Under the pieces are notes generated by a model. That model saw only the letters and a list, made by a program, of their open reading frames with translations. It searched no databases and had not been told where the DNA came from. DNA of 6,621 bases, from contig CATZTY010000059.1 in assembly GCA_958424475.1 (NCBI GenBank), forward strand, positions 1-6,621. Reading direction: 5' to 3'. The position numbers and the translations under genes are program-made. Positions 1 through 5,177 of the stretch are shown one piece after another; position 1 is the stretch's first letter, and each line of letters opens with the position of its first letter. Origin of the DNA: an uncultured Collinsella sp. Its GTDB lineage: Bacteria; Actinomycetota; Coriobacteriia; Coriobacteriales; Coriobacteriaceae.

Positions 1-588
1 CTTGGCAACCCTGGCGATGAGTATGCCGAGACCCGCCACAACGCCGGCTTTAAGGCAATCGACGAGCTGGCCCGTCAGGCCGGCGTCACGTACTGGAAAA
101 ACCAGGCCGGCGCCGAGGTCGCGGTCATCAACATCAACGACCCCGACGAAGAGGGAGGCAAGCGGCAGATTGTGCTGGTCAAGCCGCAGTCGTACATGAA
201 TACCTCGGGCGGCCCCATCTCCAAGCTCTGTCGCGAGTACAAGATCAAGGCCGAGGAGCTGCTCGTAATCCACGACGAGCTCGATATTCCCGCCGGCGAC
301 GTGCGCGTCAAGGTGGGCGGCGGCCATGCTGGCCACAACGGCCTGCGTTCCATCATCGACAAGATGGGCAGCCGCGACTTCAGCCGCATCCGCACCGGCA
401 TCGGCAACCCTCCCGGCAAGATGGCTGTCGCCGACTACGTGCTCAAGCAGCTGCGCGCCCGCGAGGCCGAGGATTTCCAGGACACCTGCGCCCGCGCGGC
501 CGACGCCGCCGGCCTGGCGATCGTGCACGGCGTGGTCTACGCTCGCGACCATGTCAACGGCGCCGCCTCCGCCAACGGCAAGCACTAA
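1..588 (+). CDS. pth: Peptidyl-tRNA hydrolase (5' end outside window)
   Basis: Cytoplasmic enzyme that cleaves the ester bond of peptidyl-tRNAs released by stalled ribosomes, recycling tRNA. Frame 1 is open from the first base to the TAA at 586-588 (195 visible codons). The visible part starts inside the N-terminal LGNPG motif, so probably only about 8 residues are missing and the full protein would be about 200 residues, normal for the family. Known catalytic and substrate-binding residues are all visible (numbering from the window start): Asn3 in LGNPG, catalytic His13 in TRHNAG, Asn67 in QSYMNTSG, Asp92 in HDELDIP, and Asn113 in GHAGHNGLRS. An acidic stretch at residues 46-55 (NDPDEEGGKR) looks like an insertion compared with the E. 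coli enzyme. The gene is followed by a strong terminator about 105 bp downstream. Family assignment is secure. Confidence 0.96.
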   Translation, partial: LGNPGDEYAETRHNAGFKAIDELARQAGVTYWKNQAGAEVAVININDPDEEGGKRQIVLVKPQSYMNTSGGPISKLCREYKIKAEELLVIHDELDIPAGDVRVKVGGGHAGHNGLRSIIDKMGSRDFSRIRTGIGNPPGKMAVADYVLKQLRAREAEDFQDTCARAADAAGLAIVHGVVYARDHVNGAASANGKH

Positions 589-590
589 AA

Positions 591-788
591 CCTACCATTT
601 AGGGACAGGTTTATTTTGGCAGGTTTTACCTGCGGAAACGCCGCAGTAGGCACATCGCAATAAACACGCTGCCACCATACATGCATAACACCCCAAAGGG
701 GGCCGGCCTCATCACAAACCGAGGCCGGCCCCCTTTGCCGTTTTACCCGATAAGGCTGACCAAAATAAACCTGCCCCTATTTGGTAGG
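591..788. repeat. 198-bp element bounded by 29-bp inverted repeats
   Basis: The left arm (591-619, containing CAGGTTTATTTTGG) and the reverse complement of the right arm (760-788) agree at 26 of 29 positions. Mismatches are at arm positions 8, 9 and 15. The 140 nt between them holds no convincing reading frame but contains the perfect terminator hairpin at 695-736 and two small hairpins at 619-646. The left arm starts 2 nt after the pth stop codon. No clear target-site duplication is visible at the edges. The arrangement resembles a small non-autonomous element (MITE-like, or paired REP-type palindromes). The core GGGRCAGGTTTATTTT resembles repeats I recall near REP-associated tyrosine transposases, but that link is from memory and untested. 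This element and the promoter/leader below account for the gene-free stretch 589-962. Confidence 0.7.
695..744 (+). terminator. Rho-independent terminator after pth
   Basis: A perfect 16-bp GC-rich stem (695-710 pairing with 721-736, core GGGGGCCGGCC) encloses a 10-nt loop (711-720), followed by GCCGTTTT. It is placed to end the pth transcript. The A-rich base of the left arm is short, so activity on the opposite strand is probably weaker. Confidence 0.88.
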
Positions 789-851
789 CCAAAGTGGATA
801 AACCCTGCTCCCACCTGCCAAAGACACACGTAAGCGACATGTCCATGAGGG

Positions 852-857
852 TATAAT
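852..857 (+). promoter_or_regulatory. Probable -10 element of the nfnAB-like operon
   Basis: An exact TATAAT lies 105 bp upstream of the first operon gene and downstream of the pth terminator, predicting a start near 863-866. No good TTGACA-like -35 box lies at 16-18 bp spacing. An 8-bp palindrome GACATGTC (836-843) sits just upstream, where an activator or repressor could bind; that role is speculative. Confidence 0.6.
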
Positions 858-862
858 TTGCA

Positions 863-944
863 CCGTATGTCTGCACAACGCCTGTGCGCGTACGGTTTTA
901 TTCGGGCTACCGTCCATTTCCGTGGAGGCACGGTTCGGCAGCCC
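863..944 (+). promoter_or_regulatory. Structured 5' leader of the nfnAB-like operon
   Basis: Two successive hairpins lie between the predicted transcription start and the ribosome-binding site. Hairpin 1: CCGTATGT (863-870) pairs with GCGTACGG (888-895, including two G-T pairs), and after a 2-nt bulge GCACA (873-877) pairs with TGTGC (883-887); it is followed by TTTTATTC. Hairpin 2: GGGCT (904-908) pairs with AGCCC (940-944), with inner CCGT (910-913) pairing ACGG (930-933). ACGGT (892-896) could alternatively pair with ACCGT (909-913), so the two hairpins may be mutually exclusive with a third fold. The ribosome-binding site AGAGAGGGG (950-958) is left free. It does not match a riboswitch class I recognise; it may be an attenuator or simply a stabilising leader. 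Confidence 0.45.
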
Positions 945-962
945 TAACAAGAGAGGGGTTCT

Positions 963-1802
963 ATGTATAAGATCCTGGAGAAGACGCAGTTCTCGGAGAA
1001 GGTGTTCAAGTTCCGCATCGAGGCGCCTGCAATCGCCAAGCATGCGCACGCTGGACAGTTCCTCATGGTTCGCGCCAACGAGACGGGCGAGCGCGTCCCG
1101 TTTACCCTGGCCGGCTGGAACGGTGACGAGGGCTGGGTCGAGTTCATCTTCATGGTGATCGGCAAGACCACCGAGATGCTTTCCACCTACGAGGCCGGCG
1201 AGTCGCTGCGCGACGTCGTGGGCCCGCTGGGCGTTCCCACCGAGATGGCCGAGGGCCCCTGCGCTGTCATTGGCGGCGGCGTCGGCCTGGCAATTGCCTT
1301 CCCGGTCGCCAAGCACCTGGTCGAGACCGGCCACGAGGTGCACGCCATCATGGGCGCCCGCACCAAGGACCTCCTGCTCATGGAGGACCAGTTCCGCGAG
1401 CTCCTCGACGAGGACCACATCCACATCACCACTGACGACGGCTCCTACGGCGAGCAGGGCGTTGTCACCGCTCCGCTGGAGCGCCTGCTGCAGGACAAGG
1501 CCGTGAGCCAGGTCTTCTGCGTCGGCCCCGTTCCGATGATGAAGTTCTCGACCCTCACCGCCCAGAAGTACGACACCCCCATCACCGCGTCGCTCAACCC
1601 CATCATGGTTGACGGCACCGGTATGTGCGGCTGCTGCCGCGTCGAGGTGGGCGGCGTGACCAAGTTCGCTTGCGTCGACGGCCCCGACTTCGATGCCACC
1701 CTGGTCGACTGGGATGACCTTCGTGCCCGCCAGGCCGCTTACCGTTCCGAAGAGGGCGAGTCCCTCAAGGCCTATGAGGAAAAGAGCTGCGCATGCCACT
1801 AG
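963..1802 (+). CDS. nfnA: NfnA-like FAD/NAD(H)-binding ferredoxin reductase subunit
   Basis: 279 residues, the usual length for the sulfide/dihydroorotate dehydrogenase-like FAD/NAD-binding family, which includes the small subunit of NADH-dependent reduced ferredoxin:NADP+ oxidoreductase (NfnA). An N-terminal beta-barrel carries the FAD motif RVPFTLAGW (44-52) and GPLG (87-90). The NAD domain carries VIGGGVGLA (102-110) and FCVGPVPMMKF (185-195). The C-terminal [2Fe-2S] site has Asp217 in DGTGMCGCC, Cys222, Cys225 and Cys237 (FACVDGP), matching the Asp plus three Cys pattern known for NfnA. Cys224 is an extra cysteine inside the motif. The ATG at 963 has a good ribosome-binding site (AGAGAGGGG, 950-958). 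The stop overlaps the next gene, implying a co-translated partner. Alternative names are sulfide dehydrogenase beta subunit or glutamate synthase-associated reductase; physiological substrates are inferred from the family. Confidence 0.88.
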   Translation: MYKILEKTQFSEKVFKFRIEAPAIAKHAHAGQFLMVRANETGERVPFTLAGWNGDEGWVEFIFMVIGKTTEMLSTYEAGESLRDVVGPLGVPTEMAEGPCAVIGGGVGLAIAFPVAKHLVETGHEVHAIMGARTKDLLLMEDQFRELLDEDHIHITTDDGSYGEQGVVTAPLERLLQDKAVSQVFCVGPVPMMKFSTLTAQKYDTPITASLNPIMVDGTGMCGCCRVEVGGVTKFACVDGPDFDATLVDWDDLRARQAAYRSEEGESLKAYEEKSCACH

Positions 1803-3202
1803 TTAACGGTCGTTTCGTTGCCGATATGAAGTCGCCCCGCACCCCCGATAACGAGGAGCCGGCTGCCGAGCGCGCCTGCGACTTCCGCCCCGTCGACAAG
1901 GGCTTCACCGAGGAGATGGCGCTGGCCGAGGCCGAGCGCTGCCTCAACTGCAAGAAGCCGTTCTGTGTTGAGGGCTGCCCCGTCAACATCAACATCCCCC
2001 GCTTTATCGAACAGATCCGCGAGAAGGACTTCGGCGGCGCTCTCGATACCATCCGCGAGGACTCCATGCTTCCCGCCATCTGCGGCCGCGTCTGCCCGCA
2101 GGAGAACCAGTGCGAGGGCAAGTGCATCCGTGGCAAGAAGTCCGAGCCCGTGGCCATCGGCCAGCTCGAGCGCTTCCTGGGTGATCGCCCCGAGCTCGCT
2201 TCCACGCCCAAGATGGCTCCCAAGAACGGCAAGAAGGTCGCCGTCGTCGGCTCCGGCCCGTCCGGCATCACCTGCGCCGGCGAGCTCGCCCGCAACGGCT
2301 TTGACGTTACCGTCTTTGAGGCCTTCTTTACCGGCGGCGGCGTGCTGGTCTACGGCATCCCCGAGTTCCGTCTGCCCAAGGCAGTCGTCAAGCGCGAGAT
2401 TGACGGCCTGGAGGACATGGGTGTCAAGTTTGAGTACAACTCCGTCGTGGGCAACATGGCCACGGCCGAGGAGCTGTTCGAGCAGGGCTTCGACGCCATC
2501 TACGTGGCGACCGGCGCTGGCCTGCCCAAGTTCCTCAACGTCCCCGGCGAGAACCTGCCCAACGTCTTCTTCGCGAACGAGTACCTCACCCGCGTGAACC
2601 TGATGAAGGCCAACAAGTTCCCCGAGTACGACACCCCCACCAAGCACGGCAAGAACGTCGTTGTCTTTGGTGGCGGCAACGTGGCTATGGACGCCGTCCG
2701 TACCGCCAAGCGTCTGGGCGCCGAGCACGCCATCATCGCCTACCGTCGTACCGAGGACGAGATGCCCTGCCGTCGTGCCGAGCTGCACCACGCCAAGGCC
2801 GAGGGCGTCGAGGTTCTGCCGCTCGTTTCCCCGCTCGAGTTTGTCGCTGGCGAGGACGGCTCCGTGTGCGCCGTCAAGGTCCAGAAGATGGAGCTCGGCG
2901 AGCCCGATGAGTCCGGCCGTCGTCGCCCGGTGCCCATCGAGGGCGCCATCGAGGAGATTCCCTGCGACGTCGCAATCTCGGCTATCGGTACCAACGCCAA
3001 CCCCTTCGCAAAGAAGATCGGCGGCAAGATGGAGCTCAACAAGTGGGGCTACATCGTCGCCGACGAGGAGACCGGCCAGACCACCGATCCCCGCATCTGG
3101 GCCGGCGGCGACATCGTCACCGGTGCCGCTACGGTCATTCTGGCGATGGGCGCCGGCAAGAAGGCCGCCGCTTCCATCACCAAGAGCCTGCTGGGCGAGT
3201 AA
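1793..3202 (+). CDS. nfnB: NfnB-like / NADPH-dependent glutamate synthase small-chain family subunit
   Basis: 469 residues, typical of the family often labelled gltA (glutamate synthase small chain), sudA or nfnB. The N-terminal iron-sulfur domain has two cysteine sets expected to hold [4Fe-4S] clusters: Cys50, 53, 58, 62 (CLNCKKPFCVEGCP) and Cys97, 101, 107, 111. The FAD domain starts at VAVVGSGPSG (149-158), with GGVLVYGIPEFRLP (182-195) after it. The NADPH domain has VVVFGGGNVAMD (289-300) and YRRTEDEMP (317-325). A second FAD-contact region, AGGDIVTGA, lies near the C-terminus. No glutamine amidotransferase or large glutamate synthase subunit is nearby. Pairing with the NfnA-like gene, by a 10-nt overlap (1793-1802), favours an NfnAB-type complex, which in other bacteria bifurcates electrons between NADPH, NAD+ and ferredoxin. 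A glutamate synthase role cannot be excluded. The ATG at 1793 lies inside the upstream gene; this overlap supports translational coupling. Confidence 0.9.
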   Translation: MPLVNGRFVADMKSPRTPDNEEPAAERACDFRPVDKGFTEEMALAEAERCLNCKKPFCVEGCPVNINIPRFIEQIREKDFGGALDTIREDSMLPAICGRVCPQENQCEGKCIRGKKSEPVAIGQLERFLGDRPELASTPKMAPKNGKKVAVVGSGPSGITCAGELARNGFDVTVFEAFFTGGGVLVYGIPEFRLPKAVVKREIDGLEDMGVKFEYNSVVGNMATAEELFEQGFDAIYVATGAGLPKFLNVPGENLPNVFFANEYLTRVNLMKANKFPEYDTPTKHGKNVVVFGGGNVAMDAVRTAKRLGAEHAIIAYRRTEDEMPCRRAELHHAKAEGVEVLPLVSPLEFVAGEDGSVCAVKVQKMELGEPDESGRRRPVPIEGAIEEIPCDVAISAIGTNANPFAKKIGGKMELNKWGYIVADEETGQTTDPRIWAGGDIVTGAATVILAMGAGKKAAASITKSLLGE

Positions 3203-3230
3203 TCACCTACAGCGTTAGCCATCAAACGGC

Positions 3231-3268
3231 AAAGTCCCCGTCGAGCACACGCCCGGCGGGGACTTTTT
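3231..3268 (+). terminator. Rho-independent terminator of the nfnAB-like operon
   Basis: AAAGTCCCCG (3231-3240) pairs with CGGGGACTTT (3257-3266) around a 16-nt loop, followed by a T tract (3264-3268). It starts 28 nt after the stop codon. The A/T-flanked stem could also act weakly on the opposite strand. Confidence 0.88.
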
Positions 3269-3286
3269 CTATGCCGGCCAACCCAT

Positions 3287-3317
3287 CACCACAAAGGGAA
3301 CATGCGCCTTTGTGGTG
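3287..3317. repeat. 11-bp inverted repeat, second hairpin after the operon
   Basis: CACCACAAAGG (3287-3297) is perfectly complementary to CCTTTGTGGTG (3307-3317) with a 9-nt loop. No T tract follows on either strand, so it is not a standard terminator. It lies in the gene-free stretch 3203-3528, which also holds the operon terminator, a weak hairpin (3330-3349) and two copies of the 57-bp repeat. I see no credible gene there. Confidence 0.55.
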
Positions 3318-3353
3318 GTTTGGGGCCTGGTCGGCGAACCGATTCCGACGTTT

Positions 3354-3410
3354 GTCTCAATCTGTAACAGTTAGAGACCAAATTCCTCGCCACGTGTTAC
3401 AGATCGAGAC
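3354..3410. repeat. 57-bp palindromic repeat, copy 1
   Basis: GTCTCAATCTGTAACA (3354-3369) faces TGTTACAGATCGAGAC (3395-3410) across a 25-nt spacer; the arms are complementary except at one position. The spacer begins GTTAGAGACCAA, sharing a TAGRRMCCWA pattern with the other copies. The left flank is GTTT, as in copy 3. It lies between convergent genes. Confidence 0.85.
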
Positions 3411-3434
3411 GTTAGGTTAGCGGCTGAACAGTTC

Positions 3435-3491
3435 GTCTCAATCTGTAACACCTAGAGCCCAACTATCAGGTTTGGTGTTACAGATTGAGAT
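3435..3491. repeat. 57-bp palindromic repeat, copy 2
   Basis: GTCTCAATCTGTAACA (3435-3450) faces TGTTACAGATTGAGAT (3476-3491) across exactly 25 nt; only the outermost pair is broken. The spacer begins CCTAGAGCCCAA. It lies 24 nt after copy 1 in the same orientation, and 37 nt beyond the 3' end of the surface-protein gene. If transcribed it would form a long hairpin, but no T tract follows in either direction. Confidence 0.85.
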
Positions 3492-3528
3492 TTTGTAAAA
3501 GCCGAGAATGGGCGCTGCCACCAAAAGC

Positions 3529-4425
3529 CTAGCGCTTGCGGCGCTTGGTTGCGGCGATGCCGGCAGCGGCAACGGTTGCGCCGGCGATGCCAAGGGCGGC
3601 GGCCGCCGTCGCGGCGTTGTCGCCCGTGGCGGCCAGAGTGCCCACGGACTTCTGGGCAGCGGTGGCCTTCGCGGCCGGCTTGGAGGCAGCAGCCGTGAAA
3701 CTCGCCTGAGTCGGCGTCACGGACGGCACGGCGGTCCCGCTGCCGCCGCCCGGCTGTGGCGTGGGGGCCGGGGTGGGCTCAGGCTGCGGGGTGGGCTCGG
3801 GTTCGACCGCATCTCCGGAGCTGATTACCACGCTACGGGCGACCTCGTCGGAAGTTCTAATGTCCTGGATGACAGACGACCCGGGAACACCGATGACGAG
3901 TCCGTTTCCCGTAGTTTCTCGCACAGTGCCGCCGGCGGGAGTCGTAACTACCGATCCGCCATCAATTGAGAGACAAGAGGCTGCATCACCTTGATTGACA
4001 GCGTAGATTGCCGCTGCATTACCCGACACCTCAACATTTGAATTAATGATGTCAATTCGAGGGATGGCGGACTGGGAGCCGGACTGGGAATATATTCCGT
4101 AGCCATGTTTACGACTGTGGCCAGTTCCGTCACCGCATCGAACTGTAAGGCTCGAATTCTCGACGAGCACCCGCGACACGCCGTCCTGCGCGCGCATCCA
4201 AACACCATCCAAAACCTCGACACTATCACTCGCCACGAGCGTAACATCCGCCCCGTTGGTAATACTCAAATATGTATCCTTACCCCCGAACGAATACAGG
4301 GCGACCGACAACATGTTTGCATTACGCGCCGCCGCATCTAATTTTGCGTTATCCACCGCGATGCAGCCTCCATGCTCGGAGGAGATGTTTTCGGCATAGA
4401 CTGCAACGGCATTGAGCCCCCCCAT
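3529..4425 (-). CDS. Sortase-anchored surface protein, C-terminal fragment (frameshifted)
   Basis: C-terminal part of a surface-protein gene whose first part is in another frame (4349-5098). Removing one G from the seven-G run at 4417-4423 joins both parts into a 522-residue protein. The ATG at 4425 formed by AATGGG at this run is probably not a real start, since no ribosome-binding site precedes it. The fragment continues a repetitive beta-rich domain with short Val/Ile/Asn strands, consistent with a parallel beta-helix. A Pro-rich wall-spanning segment follows (EPEPTPQPEPTPAPTPQP), then an Ala/Thr/Lys-rich linker, the sortase motif LAATGD, an Ala-rich hydrophobic helix, and the tail TKRRKR at the TAG stop (3529-3531). 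LAXTG motifs are known substrates of class E sortases in high-GC Gram-positives. It is expected to be attached to the cell wall. The ligand is unknown. Confidence 0.82.
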   Translation of the reverse strand: MGGLNAVAVYAENISSEHGGCIAVDNAKLDAAARNANMLSVALYSFGGKDTYLSITNGADVTLVASDSVEVLDGVWMRAQDGVSRVLVENSSLTVRCGDGTGHSRKHGYGIYSQSGSQSAIPRIDIINSNVEVSGNAAAIYAVNQGDAASCLSIDGGSVVTTPAGGTVRETTGNGLVIGVPGSSVIQDIRTSDEVARSVVISSGDAVEPEPTPQPEPTPAPTPQPGGGSGTAVPSVTPTQASFTAAASKPAAKATAAQKSVGTLAATGDNAATAAAALGIAGATVAAAGIAATKRRKR

Positions 4426-5098
4426 TCGCCTCCGCCTCGACGTGGACGTCGGCGCCCTCGTTAATGGTTATGTTGCCTGCCCGCGTATGAATGCCGATGG
4501 TATGAGGCACTTTGTTCGTTGCCGTCACGTTAACGTTGGCACCGCGGATGTCCACGTCGCCGCCGGCCTTACCGTCCCCCGAAACCGCTATCGTATCGGT
4601 CCCGGCCGTCGCGTTGAGAGTCACGTCGCCCGAGATGGCGAGGCTACCGCACTCGACCTTAACAGCGCTCCTGCTCTTCTGTGGTTCGGCCGTCGCGTTG
4701 AGGGTTCCCTCCCCCGTGATGGCAAGGTTGCCGTCCTTGACCTCGATAGCGCTCTGCAAGGAATCGGCCGTTACGGTGTTGGTGCCCGTCACGCCGATAT
4801 TGAGGTTGCCCTGAGCGCTGATGCCGGCACCGTCGTAGCCGTTGAGCTTCATGTCGTCGGCGCCGTCCCAGGACCACGTTCCGGCCTCGTCGCCGGCAAC
4901 CGCGCCCTTGTTGTACTGCGTGCCGCCGACGTTGACCCAGTCGGCGGCGAGTGCCACGCTCGGTAGCAGCAGCTGGCCGGCCATGAGCACGCAAGCCCCC
5001 GCGCAGGCAAGCTTGGCGCCCACGCGACGCCACGTTCCGTGGGAGAGCGAGCATGCGCGGCCGTGGTCGATTGGGTTGTCATGGATTTGCTTTCGCAT
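4349..5098 (-). CDS. Sortase-anchored surface protein, N-terminal fragment (frameshifted)
   Basis: The start is ATG 5098-5096, because AAGGAGG (5110-5104) lies 5 nt upstream; an in-frame ATG at 5200 has no such site. Residues 1-51 form a long signal peptide: a basic n-region ending TWRRVGAK, a hydrophobic core (LACAGACVLMAGQLLLPSV), and a likely cleavage site after VALA (residue 51). From residue about 75 come repeated turns such as LNGYDGAGISAQGNLNI and LAITGEGTLNATA, typical of beta-helix surface proteins and reminiscent of the Cthe_2159-type carbohydrate-binding family; this resemblance is by eye. Residues 1-227 are in the correct frame. The last 22 residues (Cys/Arg-rich, ending at 4349) are out of frame, caused by the G7 run. 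As written, the product would be secreted without its anchor. It is divergent from the LuxR-type gene, 79 bp away. Confidence 0.82.
   Translation of the reverse strand: MRKQIHDNPIDHGRACSLSHGTWRRVGAKLACAGACVLMAGQLLLPSVALAADWVNVGGTQYNKGAVAGDEAGTWSWDGADDMKLNGYDGAGISAQGNLNIGVTGTNTVTADSLQSAIEVKDGNLAITGEGTLNATAEPQKSRSAVKVECGSLAISGDVTLNATAGTDTIAVSGDGKAGGDVDIRGANVNVTATNKVPHTIGIHTRAGNITINEGADVHVEAEANGGAQCRCSLCRKHLLRAWRLHRGG
4417..4423 (-). other. G7 homopolymer at the surface-protein frameshift
   Basis: The + strand reads CCCCCCC here (G7 in the coding strand). With seven G the frame runs from Asn225-Gly-Gly into an out-of-frame tail. With six G it reads Asn-Gly-Gly-Leu-Asn-Ala and continues through the anchor signal. 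It is therefore the point of a one-base insertion: either slipped-strand phase variation, a fixed mutation, or a sequencing/assembly error. Confidence 0.85.
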
Positions 5099-5103
5099 AT
5101 GAG

Positions 5104-5110
5104 CCTCCTT
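5104..5110 (-). promoter_or_regulatory. Ribosome-binding site of the surface-protein gene
   Basis: On the minus strand AAGGAGG is followed by CTCAT and then ATG. This near-ideal site decides the start at 5098. Confidence 0.85.
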
Positions 5111-5125
5111 GTCGTAAGGGGTGCT

Positions 5126-5144
5126 TCTGTAACACCATGTTACG
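5126..5144. promoter_or_regulatory. Dyad TGTAACA-CCA-TGTTAC in the divergent promoter region
   Basis: GTAACA (5129-5134) and TGTTAC (5138-5143) form a perfect inverted repeat with a 3-nt centre. The left side TCTGTAACA (5126-5134) is identical to the inner 9 nt of the 57-bp repeat arms; the right side TGTTACGG differs from TGTTACAG at one position. It lies between the divergent surface-protein and regulator genes, 28 bp from the former's start, where a bound protein could control either. On the minus strand TATCTT (5152-5147) is a possible weak -10 box next to it. Operator function is inferred. Confidence 0.5.
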
Positions 5145-5177
5145 GGAAGATATCCGGATCCCGGGGCACAAATTCTC

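Noticed and set aside
743..931. Short minus-strand frame in the pth-nfnA intergenic region
   Set aside because: It runs through the right inverted-repeat arm, the promoter and the hairpin leader, and has no family resemblance that I can see.
777..1799. Long minus-strand reading frame opposite the NfnA-like gene
   Set aside because: Low-complexity Leu/Ala/Gly/Asp composition and exact overlap with a motif-rich plus-strand gene show it is a high-GC antisense shadow.
1799..2791. Long minus-strand reading frame opposite the NfnB-like gene
   Set aside because: No recognisable motifs and a biased composition typical of antisense frames; the plus strand encodes clear cofactor-binding motifs.
3354..3491. 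Regularly spaced 16-nt repeats resembling a small CRISPR array
   Set aside because: The repeats alternate in orientation, are too short, the intervening sequences share a motif, and no cas gene is nearby; paired palindromes explain it better.
4349..5098. Programmed ribosomal frameshift at the G run as a normal expression mechanism
   Set aside because: A +1 shift would be needed, and no stimulatory stop codon or slow codon lies at the run and no downstream structure was found; slippage mutation or read error is simpler.
5149..5166. Cluster of restriction-site palindromes (GATATC, TCCGGA, GGATCC, CCCGGG) resembling a vector polylinker
   Set aside because: It continues directly into the regulator frame on one side and the promoter dyad on the other with no vector-like sequence; probably chance in GC-rich DNA.
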